Source: CAYSBA01 sp964429075 [NCBI: uncultured bacterium] (GTDB lineage Bacteria; CAYSBA01). Taken from it: a stretch of DNA of 10,356 nt. Position 1 is the stretch's first letter; each line of letters starts with the position of its first letter. Positions 1 through 6,847 of the stretch are shown here, in pieces. The stretch spans positions 1-10,356 of the forward strand of contig CAYSBA010000017.1 in NCBI GenBank assembly GCA_964429075.1. Direction: 5' to 3'. Made by a program: the position numbers and the translations under genes. The notes under the pieces were generated by a model. It made no database searches. It was not told the DNA's origin and saw only the letters and a program-made list of their open reading frames with translations.

Positions 1-554
1 TTAAAGGCATCCATGATAGGCATGTCATCATCAGCAAGTTCAAGTAATTTTTGATTGGGTATTACAATGAGTGTATCTACTGCCTCCTTCATCTCTGCGA
101 TACCCTGCAGGGCATATTCCATCCGTCTCCTCTTTTCAAAGCGAAATGGTTTGGTTACCACACCAACCGTAAGGATATTTTTGGCCCTTGCAATGTCGGC
201 AATAATAGGTGCAGCACCGGTACCGGTACCTCCACCCATACCTGCTGTAATAAATACCATATCAGATCCTTCTAGGACCTCATCAATCCTCTCCTGCGAT
301 TCAAGTGCAGCATTACGTGCCTTTTCTGGGATCCCACCAGCACCAAGACCCTTTGTAATACCATCACCAAGCTGAATCTTTATAGGTGCAAGATTCCTTT
401 CAAGAGCCTGTACATCAGTGTTTGCTGCTATAAACTCAACACCTTGAAGATTCTGTTCTATCATGGTGTTGATAGCATTACCTCCACCTCCACCAACACC
501 TATCACCTTGATCTTTGCACGCATTTCTTTACCTGCATTTTCTGGAATAATCAT
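1..554 (-). CDS. ftsZ: Cell division protein FtsZ, N-terminal part (cut by left window edge)
   Basis: FtsZ is the tubulin-like GTPase that polymerises into the Z ring at mid-cell and recruits the divisome. The first 184 residues are visible. They carry the T1 nucleotide loop GGGGGNA at residues 21-27, ANTD at 44-47, the tubulin signature [10 protein letters not shown] at 107-116 and the PNQKLL segment at 166-171. Most of the GTPase domain is therefore present. The T7 loop and the C-terminal tail that binds FtsA lie beyond the left edge; the family is usually 350-400 residues. The ATG at 552-554 has AGGAGG five bases upstream. An internal Met at residue 11 has a poorer ribosome site. The gene starts 11 bases after the ftsA stop. 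The reading frame is intact to the edge. Identity is certain; only the 3' part is unseen. Confidence 0.98.
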   Translation of the reverse strand, partial: MIIPENAGKEMRAKIKVIGVGGGGGNAINTMIEQNLQGVEFIAANTDVQALERNLAPIKIQLGDGITKGLGAGGIPEKARNAALESQERIDEVLEGSDMVFITAGMGGGTGTGAAPIIADIARAKNILTVGVVTKPFRFEKRRRMEYALQGIAEMKEAVDTLIVIPNQKLLELADDDMPIMDAF

Positions 555-559
555 AGGAC

Positions 560-565
560 CCTCCT
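560..565 (-). promoter_or_regulatory. ftsZ ribosome binding site abutting the ftsA stop codon
   Basis: On the minus strand AGGAGG ends five bases before the ftsZ ATG and begins directly after the ftsA TAG (566-568). It fills about half of the 11-base gap. It is one of the strongest Shine-Dalgarno sequences in the window, which fits the known need for high FtsZ output relative to other divisome proteins. Its position lets ribosomes finishing ftsA reload at once. Confidence 0.85.
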
Positions 566-1798
566 CTAAAAAATTTCTCTTATTAATTCTACAAAACGCT
601 CCCTCAGTCTTTCAAAAAAGTTTGGAGCGTTTGGTCTAAACATCTCATCATCACCAAATCTTACTGCTGATAATATCAGGCCAACCCCTGTAGAATATAT
701 TGGTGAACTCACAACATCTACAAGACCTCCAATATTCTTCGGCACACCTACACGAACAGGCATATCTAAAATCCGCTCTGCCAGCTCATCGATACCCTCT
801 AACAGTGCAGTGCCGCCAGTAATTACACAGCCTGCTCCAAGTTTATCTGCCACATTGTGTATCTCAAGATTCTTCTTTACAAGCGAGAATATCTCTTCTA
901 CTCTTGGTTCAATAACGTTACATATTACCTGCCGCTGAATAAATCGAGGTTTTCTACCTCCTATTGAAGGTACTTCTATCTCTTCATCCCTTTCAACCTT
1001 AGATGCCATGGCACATCCATATTTTATTTTGATCTTCTCAGCATCACTCTGGGATGTCATAATTGCATAAGCCACATCTTTGGTAATATTGTTACCTCCA
1101 ATTAATAGCACTGAGGTGTGTTTAACACTCCCTTCATGAAACACAGCTATATCTGTAGTTCCACCGCCTATATCAACAAGTGCAACTCCAAGCTCCTTTT
1201 CCTCCTCATCAAGTACTGCTTCTGCTGACGCCAGCTGCTGGAGTGTAATCTGGTTGACAATAAGTCCTGCTCTATCTGCACATTTTATAATGTTTTGAGC
1301 ACTTGTTACTGCTGCAGTAACAATATGTACGTTTACCTCAAGCCTTGTACCGGTAATTCCTCTTGGATCTTTTATCCCATCATGAGTGTCAACCTTGAAT
1401 TCTTGTGGAATTATATGAATTATTTCACGCTCTGCAGGTACATTGACCGCCTTTGCCGCGTCAATTACCCTTCGAATATCTGCCTCTGTTACCTCTTTGT
1501 TCTTGATCGCCACAACTCCCTGTGAATTCATCCCCATAATGTGACTTCCTGAAATCCCTGCATAGACATTAGTAATCTCTGCCCCGGCCATCAATTCTGC
1601 CTCTTCTATTGCCTTTCTGATGGATTCTACTGTCCTGTCAAGATTGATAACAACTCCCTTCCTCAGCCCATTTGACGGATTTGTACCAATCCCCACTATA
1701 TCTACAGTCCCATCTGGCTGGATCAGCCCCACAATAGCACATATCTTTGTGGTGCCGATGTCCAGACCTATAATCATATTGTTTGGTTGTTTGTTCAT
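566..1798 (-). CDS. ftsA: Cell division protein FtsA (actin-like Z-ring membrane anchor)
   Basis: FtsA is an actin/Hsp70-fold ATP-binding protein that tethers FtsZ filaments to the inner membrane and recruits later divisome proteins. With the start used here it has 410 residues, normal for the family. Visible ATPase-fold motifs are phosphate-1 GLDIGTTK at 11-18, phosphate-2 DIGGGTTD at 209-216 and the adenosine motif [10 protein letters not shown] at 326-335. The last 17 residues (394-410, [17 protein letters not shown]) form an amphipathic helix, the usual membrane-targeting sequence. The frame is open to an upstream ATG at 1825, adding nine residues, but that start overlaps ftsQ and has no ribosome site. 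The ATG at 1796-1798 has a near-perfect one and leaves four bases after the ftsQ stop. Residue 236 is Asn in GGNNIT, where many FtsA proteins have Asp (GGDHIT). Confidence 0.97.
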   Translation of the reverse strand: MNKQPNNMIIGLDIGTTKICAIVGLIQPDGTVDIVGIGTNPSNGLRKGVVINLDRTVESIRKAIEEAELMAGAEITNVYAGISGSHIMGMNSQGVVAIKNKEVTEADIRRVIDAAKAVNVPAEREIIHIIPQEFKVDTHDGIKDPRGITGTRLEVNVHIVTAAVTSAQNIIKCADRAGLIVNQITLQQLASAEAVLDEEEKELGVALVDIGGGTTDIAVFHEGSVKHTSVLLIGGNNITKDVAYAIMTSQSDAEKIKIKYGCAMASKVERDEEIEVPSIGGRKPRFIQRQVICNVIEPRVEEIFSLVKKNLEIHNVADKLGAGCVITGGTALLEGIDELAERILDMPVRVGVPKNIGGLVDVVSSPIYSTGVGLILSAVRFGDDEMFRPNAPNFFERLRERFVELIREIF

Positions 1799-1802
1799 GA
1801 AA

Positions 1803-2621
1803 TCACCCTCCTCTTTTATTTTCATTATCCATTAGAGAGAGGACCATCCATCCCCTCTTTATATAATCCGCAAGATCAACATACCTACTCTTTGCATCTT
1901 GTTCTCTTAAAAAGGCGTCTACAAGTAAAAGTCTTTTTAACTGTAAATCGAAATCGTTGATTGACAACTTTACCATTCCCAGTCTACCCCCAAGAAAGAC
2001 CTCTATAGCCCCCTCACGACCTATTGATGATACATTTATCTCCTCGATGTCATAGGAGGTAGAAATTTCACTCCTTCTAAAGGCATCTACAAATCTCTGA
2101 GCGGTTTTTAAATACTTTTTACGCCTTTTTATATCTCTGTAATCCTCTTCGCTAAGTCCTGTTATCACAGGTAAATTTGCCTCAAAGGGTGTCTCTACTA
2201 CCTTAAAAATCCTGTAGTCTCTATCAAGTAGATAAAACTGATCCATCAGAACAACAAAAAGAGGATCTCTTTCTGAGACCTGGATTTTGATTGAATCTGG
2301 ATATGCAACCTGTACCCTAACATCCTTTATCCACCAGAGGTCTTTGATCTTTTCTTCAACCTCTTTTTTATTCACATCGAAGATATTCATTCCGTATTTC
2401 AGGGATGCCTTTTTAATTATCTCTTCATCCTTTGTCCTTTTGTTGCCATCTATAACGATACGTCTAAGTCGAAAATGTGAGGATGAATGTAGATATATCT
2501 TAATGTATTCAAGTCCTCGTACCGTAAGTAGTACCAGAAGACTCATAAAAAGCACTGTCAAGGAAAGATTAATTACCTTTAACAAACTCTTTAAACCCTC
2601 TTTCTTAGATCTTTTTTTCAA
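1803..2621 (-). CDS. ftsQ: Cell division protein FtsQ (DivIB/FtsQ family)
   Basis: FtsQ is a bitopic inner-membrane protein that links early and late divisome proteins through the FtsQBL complex. The 272-residue product shows the expected plan: a basic cytoplasmic N-terminus (KKRSKK), one hydrophobic segment at about 16-36, then a periplasmic POTRA domain from about residue 50 (FRLRRIVIDGNKRT) to 118. A beta domain follows to about 260, with the typical YVDLADYIKRGWMV stretch at 247-260. The start is taken as TTG (2619-2621), overlapping the ddl TGA in the string TTGA. No ATG or GTG gives a complete N-terminus; the next Met, residue 26, lies inside the membrane segment. No good Shine-Dalgarno precedes the TTG, so expression probably depends on coupling to ddl. 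Family identity is firm from architecture and position; FtsQ sequences diverge strongly. Confidence 0.93.
   Translation of the reverse strand: MKKRSKKEGLKSLLKVINLSLTVLFMSLLVLLTVRGLEYIKIYLHSSSHFRLRRIVIDGNKRTKDEEIIKKASLKYGMNIFDVNKKEVEEKIKDLWWIKDVRVQVAYPDSIKIQVSERDPLFVVLMDQFYLLDRDYRIFKVVETPFEANLPVITGLSEEDYRDIKRRKKYLKTAQRFVDAFRRSEISTSYDIEEINVSSIGREGAIEVFLGGRLGMVKLSINDFDLQLKRLLLVDAFLREQDAKSRYVDLADYIKRGWMVLSLMDNENKRGG
1807..1812 (-). promoter_or_regulatory. ftsA ribosome binding site inside the end of ftsQ
   Basis: AGGAGG lies eight bases before the ftsA ATG, within a longer anti-SD match AGGAGGGTGA. The same bases encode the last ftsQ residues Arg-Gly-Gly, and the trailing TGA is the ftsQ stop (1803-1805). 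This site decides the ftsA start at 1798 over the upstream in-frame ATG at 1825, which has no such element. Confidence 0.85.
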
Positions 2622-3535
2622 GTCTCTAATGCCCCAAAAAGAATCTTTTCTATCATCTGGTCGTATTCAATTCCTGCCTGTTCACATATCTTGGGGAGCA
2701 GACTATGATCTGTCAGTCCCGGCAGAGAGTTAATCTCAAGGACATAGGGTATGCCATCTTTGCTGAGCCTGAAATCGGTACGTGAATAGAAGCTCAATCC
2801 GAGTAGATGGTGTGTATTTTCAGCAATCTTAAGTATATCTTCTAACAGGCTATTTTCAATCTCTGGAGGAATGATATATCTTGTCTTATCACTTTTGTAT
2901 TTTGCCGTATAGTCATAAAATTCATCTTCGACAACAATTTCGCATGCACCAATTGCCCTGTTGTCAAAGACTGCAGCTGTAAGTTCTCTTCCTTCAATAT
3001 ACTCTTCAAAGATGTATTTTCTCTTGGGCAAAAGCCTTTTTATAGCCTCCAGCATCTTTTTGTCTTTTACGATAAAAACATCAACACTTGAGCCTTCATC
3101 AATAGGTTTGATAACAAAGGGGAAGTTAATAGAAGCTGGCAGATTTAATTTCCCTGAATCATCAGTTTCTACTACTGTCCAGTCTGGTGTAGGAATGCCC
3201 GATCTTTTCAGGATGGTTTTTGTAATATGTTTGTTCATACTGATAGCGGATGCCTGACAATCAGACCCTGTATAGGGTATGCCAAGACAATCCAAAAGAC
3301 CCTGTATCCTCCCATCTTCACCGTAGGTGCCATGAAGGGCGTTAAAGACAATGTCAAAACCACCAAGATCTATCCTTTTTTTACCAATCCACTCTTTTGG
3401 ATCTACCAATTTGCATTTATATCCAAGCCTCTTTAATGATTCATATACATACCTCCCTGTAACAATGGATACCTCACGCTCTTTTGATATCCCACCACTA
3501 AGAATACAGACTCTCAATTCATTTTTTGATTTCAT
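2618..3535 (-). CDS. ddl: D-alanine--D-alanine ligase (ATP-grasp)
   Basis: Ddl joins two D-Ala molecules using ATP in the cytoplasm, giving the dipeptide that MurF adds to the UDP-MurNAc-tripeptide. At 305 residues it matches E. coli DdlB (306). Visible motifs are GGISKEREVS at 14-23 (Glu19 matches E. coli Glu15), HGTYGEDGRIQG at 68-79, KPIDEGSS at 143-150, AKY at 211-213 (Tyr213 matches Tyr216) and LEINSLPGLTDHSLLP at 266-281 with metal- and ATP-binding acidic residues. Tyr in the omega loop and the SLPG motif point to D-Ala-D-Ala rather than D-Ala-D-Lac synthesis. Residue 152 is Asp (GSSVD), where the family usually has Gly. The ATG overlaps the murB TGA by four bases (ATGA), and the stop overlaps the ftsQ TTG. 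Confidence 0.97.
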   Translation of the reverse strand: MKSKNELRVCILSGGISKEREVSIVTGRYVYESLKRLGYKCKLVDPKEWIGKKRIDLGGFDIVFNALHGTYGEDGRIQGLLDCLGIPYTGSDCQASAISMNKHITKTILKRSGIPTPDWTVVETDDSGKLNLPASINFPFVIKPIDEGSSVDVFIVKDKKMLEAIKRLLPKRKYIFEEYIEGRELTAAVFDNRAIGACEIVVEDEFYDYTAKYKSDKTRYIIPPEIENSLLEDILKIAENTHHLLGLSFYSRTDFRLSKDGIPYVLEINSLPGLTDHSLLPKICEQAGIEYDQMIEKILFGALET

Positions 3536-4425
3536 TTTATGATTACAACCTCCTCTTTTAGTTCAATTCCAAAGGTCTTAAATACCCTCTCTTTTGCTAG
3601 GTCAATGAGAAACATTATATCACCAAAGGTGGCATTACCATGATTTACAATGAAATTTGCATGAATCTCACTTATGGATGCACCGCCTCTGGATTTGCCT
3701 TTTAAACCACATATCTCGATCAGTCTCCCTGCGCTATCTCCCGGTGGATTTTTGAATATAGATCCACTACACCTTACACCCCTTGGCTGCGTCTTTATTC
3801 TTTTGATTATGTATTCCCTCATTCTAATCTCTATTTTATCTTTTTCATCTTTTTTTAATGGTCCAAATCTTACCCTTGTAACAAATGTGCCTTTTTCTAT
3901 TGCCGTAGTTCTGTAGGAAGGGTTTAACGATGCATAATCAACCCATCTTCTGCCATTTAAATCCACAATCTCAAGACTATCAATTACCCTATCCATCCAA
4001 TATTCCCTTGTACCTGCATTCATCCTTGCGGCCCCACCAACAGTCCCCGGTATTCCATAAAAGGGTTCCATACCTGTCAGGCAAAGATCTTTTGCCATAT
4101 CTACCACCTTTGAAAGCCTCACAGATGCGCCTGAAATTATGGAGTTTTCTTTTTCTTTTTCCAGCCTCTCACCAATCAATTTTACAACAATAAGGTTATG
4201 ATGGGTGTCATTAGCAATAATGTTTGTACCATCTCCTATGCATATCCAGTCAAAGGCCTTTTGCTCAGCAATTGCAAAGAAATGCTCAATATCATCACTC
4301 TCGACGTTAAGAGGTAAAAAGACTTCGATACTACCACCTACCCCCATCGAGGTAATATCCTTAAAACAGATACCTGTCTTTATCTTTCCCCAAAATATTC
4401 TTTCTATTTCTCCTCTGTCTATCAC
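3532..4425 (-). CDS. murB: UDP-N-acetylenolpyruvoylglucosamine reductase (MurB, type II)
   Basis: MurB is the FAD enzyme that uses NADPH to reduce UDP-GlcNAc-enolpyruvate to UDP-MurNAc, the second committed step of peptidoglycan synthesis. Its 297 residues and lack of the extra insertion fit the shorter type II class rather than the E. coli type I (342). Visible are the FAD-binding stretch GDGTNII at 64-70, GIPGTVGGAARMNAG at 124-138, SYRTT at 170-174 (catalytic Arg172), GSIFKNP at 221-227 (proton-donor Ser222), SEIHANFIVN at 252-261 and LKEEV at 289-293, where Glu292 matches the catalytic Glu325 of E. coli. The start is GTG (4423-4425), fused to the murC stop as GTGA, with GGAGG four bases upstream. 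Its place between murC and ddl is typical of several diderm phyla but not of E. coli. Confidence 0.97.
   Translation of the reverse strand: MIDRGEIERIFWGKIKTGICFKDITSMGVGGSIEVFLPLNVESDDIEHFFAIAEQKAFDWICIGDGTNIIANDTHHNLIVVKLIGERLEKEKENSIISGASVRLSKVVDMAKDLCLTGMEPFYGIPGTVGGAARMNAGTREYWMDRVIDSLEIVDLNGRRWVDYASLNPSYRTTAIEKGTFVTRVRFGPLKKDEKDKIEIRMREYIIKRIKTQPRGVRCSGSIFKNPPGDSAGRLIEICGLKGKSRGGASISEIHANFIVNHGNATFGDIMFLIDLAKERVFKTFGIELKEEVVIIK
3549..3554 (-). promoter_or_regulatory. ddl ribosome binding site with unusually long spacer
   Basis: A full AGGAGG lies inside the 3' end of murB, but it is 13 bases from the ddl ATG, longer than the usual 5-9. No start codon at better spacing exists in the ddl frame. 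The site may work mainly by holding ribosomes that terminate at the overlapping murB stop. Confidence 0.5.
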
Positions 4426-5786
4426 AATACCTCCGCAAGCAACCTGGCAACATCAGTAATATCACCGGCTCCAAGGGTTATAACGGTATCTTTCTCAGTT
4501 ACTATTGATCTTATTGTTTCTAATATCTCTTCTGAGGTGCTGGCAAAAAATAGCGATCTAAACCCCACCTCTTTCATTCTTCTGTATAACTTCTTGCTGT
4601 CTATGTCCTCTATTGGTCTTTCGCCGGCTGGATATACATCAGTGATAACAACTACATCTGCATTACTGAGTACCTTTACAAAGCTGTCAAAATGATCCTT
4701 GAGCCTTGAATAACGATGGGGTTGAAATATGGCAATTACCCTCCCCTGAAATATCTCCTTTGCTGTCTTGAGAGACATCTCAATCTCACGTGGATGATGA
4801 GCGTAGTCATCTACAATCCTGATTGAATCCTCTCTCACAATTTCAAATCTCCTCTTTACGCCTGAAAATTCCAAAAGTGCCTTTTTTATTACCCTCTCAC
4901 TAACGCCAAGCTCCTCTGCTACCGCGACAGATGCTGTGGCATTTAAGATATTGTGGACACCCGGCACAGACATTTTTATCTTCAACTCTCTTTTTTCAGG
5001 CATACTCAACACAAAACTACATATCTTTTCTGACTGTTTCATCCCACGGATGTGGTAGTCTGCCTGTGGTGAGAAACCATAGGTTACATAACGCCTTCTG
5101 ATCTCAGGAATAACGGAGATAACACCCGGATCATCAAGACACACAACAGCAAGACCATAAAATGGAATCTTATTTATAAAATCTATAAAATGTCTCTTCA
5201 GCCTTTCACGGGATCCGTAAAAATCCATATGTTCTCTATCTATATTTGTAACTACACATATTGTTGGCAAAAGCATGAGAAAACTACCGTCACTTTCATC
5301 CGCTTCACATACAACAAACTCTCCTTTACCAAGCTGTGCATTTCTGTTGGATGCCCTGAGTCTACCACCGAGGACAACAGTGGGATCCATACCAGCAGCA
5401 TTCAGGATAGAGGCAATCATAGATGTAGTGGTAGTCTTGCCATGCGCACCTGCTACAGCAACAGAGTATTTCATGCGCATTAGTTCAAACAGCATTTCTG
5501 CTCTCGGTATTACTGGAATACCCCTCTCCTTTGCTTCTAGAACCTCTGGATTGTCATCTTTTATCGCAGAGGATATCACCACCACATCCTGATCTTTAAT
5601 ATGTTCCTTTTTGTGACTGTATAATATCTTACACCCGAGTCTTTCGAGCCTTTTTGTGCTCTCTGACTTTTTTATGTCCGAACCTGTTACTTCAATACCT
5701 GTGTTTATCAAAAGTTCTGCAATACCACTCATGCCGATACCACCAATACCAATCATGTGTATTTTTTTGACCTTTCCTAAGAACAT
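4422..5786 (-). CDS. murC: UDP-N-acetylmuramate--L-alanine ligase (MurC)
   Basis: MurC adds the first amino acid, L-Ala, to UDP-MurNAc with ATP hydrolysis in the cytoplasm. The 454-residue protein has the three Mur-ligase domains. The N-terminal UDP-binding Rossmann-like domain has GIGGIGMSG at 13-21. The central ATPase domain has the P-loop GAHGKTTTT at 113-121, EADESDGSF at 161-169 and TNIDREHMDFYGS at 180-192. The C-terminal domain has VDDYAHHP at 325-332, FQPHRYSRL at 354-362 and LGAGDI at 438-443. DDYAHHP and the H-R-Y-S-R segment separate MurC from MurD/E/F. The ATG at 5784-5786 lies inside murG (10-base overlap) with AGAGGA at 5797-5802, ten bases upstream, a moderate ribosome site. 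The stop is shared with the murB GTG. Confidence 0.98.
   Translation of the reverse strand: MFLGKVKKIHMIGIGGIGMSGIAELLINTGIEVTGSDIKKSESTKRLERLGCKILYSHKKEHIKDQDVVVISSAIKDDNPEVLEAKERGIPVIPRAEMLFELMRMKYSVAVAGAHGKTTTTSMIASILNAAGMDPTVVLGGRLRASNRNAQLGKGEFVVCEADESDGSFLMLLPTICVVTNIDREHMDFYGSRERLKRHFIDFINKIPFYGLAVVCLDDPGVISVIPEIRRRYVTYGFSPQADYHIRGMKQSEKICSFVLSMPEKRELKIKMSVPGVHNILNATASVAVAEELGVSERVIKKALLEFSGVKRRFEIVREDSIRIVDDYAHHPREIEMSLKTAKEIFQGRVIAIFQPHRYSRLKDHFDSFVKVLSNADVVVITDVYPAGERPIEDIDSKKLYRRMKEVGFRSLFFASTSEEILETIRSIVTEKDTVITLGAGDITDVARLLAEVL
4430..4434 (-). promoter_or_regulatory. murB ribosome binding site supporting a GTG start
   Basis: GGAGG within the last murC codons ends four bases before the GTG that overlaps the murC stop. 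It supports GTG at 4423-4425 as the murB start; the spacing is slightly short but usable. Confidence 0.65.
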
Positions 5787-6847
5787 AACACCACTATCCT
5801 CTTAACAATTTTGCCAGTAGGATCTTCTTTTTTGTGGAGTCTGATCCTGCCTCTTGCAATCTCTATCTTTTCGTCTGAGATGTAGAGCTCTTCAATAAGA
5901 TCTGCAAGGTCATCAGAGCCATCTTCTTCCTTTATCAGGTAGGCAGCATTATCCTCAACAAGACTCATTGCGTTGTAATACTGATGATTACCTGAAGACC
6001 AGCTTAAAGGCACAAAGATTGCAACACTTTCTGTTGCAATGACCTCGCTAACAGTAATCGCTCCAGCCCTGCATATTACAATATCTGATGTAAGGTAGTA
6101 TTCCCAAATGTTGTCTATAAAGGCATGGACTTCAACAGCTTTATCCATACCAATCTGATTGTATTCTCTTTTCAATTTCTCAGTGTTGTTGTGACCTGCC
6201 TGATGAATACAATAGAATCGCACACCTCTTCTTTTAAGTGATTCAAGGGCATCCTTTACCATATTGTTTAATCCAACAGATCCCTGACTACCACCGAGCA
6301 CAAGTATACGAAACACCCTATCATCATTTTGAGGACGAACTAAATTTAAAAATTCCTTCCTAAGAGGATTGCCACTTATAATGCACTTTCTTTCTGGAAG
6401 GGATTTTTTTGCCATCTCAAAACCGAGGTAGATCTCTTTTGCAAATCTCGCAAGGAAACGATTAGCAATTCCAGGGACACTATTTTGTTCTTGAAGAAAA
6501 AGTGGCTTCCTCAAAAGGACGGCAGCAAGAGATATCGGCATTGAGGCATACCCACCTACACCAATTACACAATCTGGAGAATACCTTATAATTATCTTTA
6601 TTGCCCATAACAACGAGAATATCAGGATACAAACAGCCCATATCTTTTTTATGATACTCTTTCTTGCAAATCCCCTGGCTGGCAGGGCATTAAACGGTAT
6701 ATTTGATCTTGAAAGGAGCATCAGATCAATATCACCTTTTCCACATACAAATAGTACCTGATGACCCTTTTCAATAAACCTCTCTGCAAGGGTAATCCCG
6801 GGGATAAGATGGCCACCAGTTCCTCCACCTGTTATTATGAGCCTCAT
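5777..6847 (-). CDS. murG: Undecaprenyl-PP-MurNAc-pentapeptide GlcNAc transferase (MurG)
   Basis: MurG is the GT-B glycosyltransferase on the inner face of the membrane that transfers GlcNAc from UDP-GlcNAc to lipid I, making lipid II. With the ATG at 6845-6847 it has 356 residues, almost equal to E. coli MurG (355). Motifs are GGGTGGH at 7-13 (His13 in the acceptor site), GVGGYAS at 96-102, QEQNSVPG at 119-126, GGSQGS at 185-190, HQAG at 215-218, CRAGAITVSE at 259-268 (donor-binding Glu268) and NHQYYNA at 287-293. The frame is open 46 codons further upstream, but that stretch overlaps ftsW and precedes the conserved start Met-Arg-Leu-Ile-Ile-Thr-Gly. Most homologues have His rather than Gln119 in HEQN. 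The start overlaps the ftsW stop as ATGA. Confidence 0.98.
   Translation of the reverse strand: MRLIITGGGTGGHLIPGITLAERFIEKGHQVLFVCGKGDIDLMLLSRSNIPFNALPARGFARKSIIKKIWAVCILIFSLLWAIKIIIRYSPDCVIGVGGYASMPISLAAVLLRKPLFLQEQNSVPGIANRFLARFAKEIYLGFEMAKKSLPERKCIISGNPLRKEFLNLVRPQNDDRVFRILVLGGSQGSVGLNNMVKDALESLKRRGVRFYCIHQAGHNNTEKLKREYNQIGMDKAVEVHAFIDNIWEYYLTSDIVICRAGAITVSEVIATESVAIFVPLSWSSGNHQYYNAMSLVEDNAAYLIKEEDGSDDLADLIEELYISDEKIEIARGRIRLHKKEDPTGKIVKRIVVLCS

Noticed and set aside
219-230. Perfect 12-base palindrome GGTACCGGTACC, a possible protein-binding site.
   Set aside because: It is the coding sequence for Gly-Thr-Gly-Thr in the invariant FtsZ tubulin signature, so codon choice on a repeated dipeptide explains it.
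1799-1825. Nine-residue N-terminal extension of FtsA starting at 1825.
   Set aside because: It has no Shine-Dalgarno and reads through the ribosome site of the downstream ATG; family proteins begin close to the GLDIGTTK motif.
2287-2733. Open frame of 148 codons on the + strand across the ftsQ/ddl junction.
   Set aside because: It lies antisense to two clear genes, has no recognisable domain and a low-complexity, Ser/Leu-rich product. It is a shadow frame, as are the other + strand open frames.
4662-4690. Promoter-like pair on the minus strand inside murC: TTGACA (4685-4690), 17-base spacer, AGTAAT (4662-4667).
   Set aside because: The -10 lacks the conserved first T and second A, and the bases encode ordinary MurC residues (FDSFVKVLSNAD). 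Chance match in AT-rich DNA is likely; only transcript 5'-end mapping could revive it.
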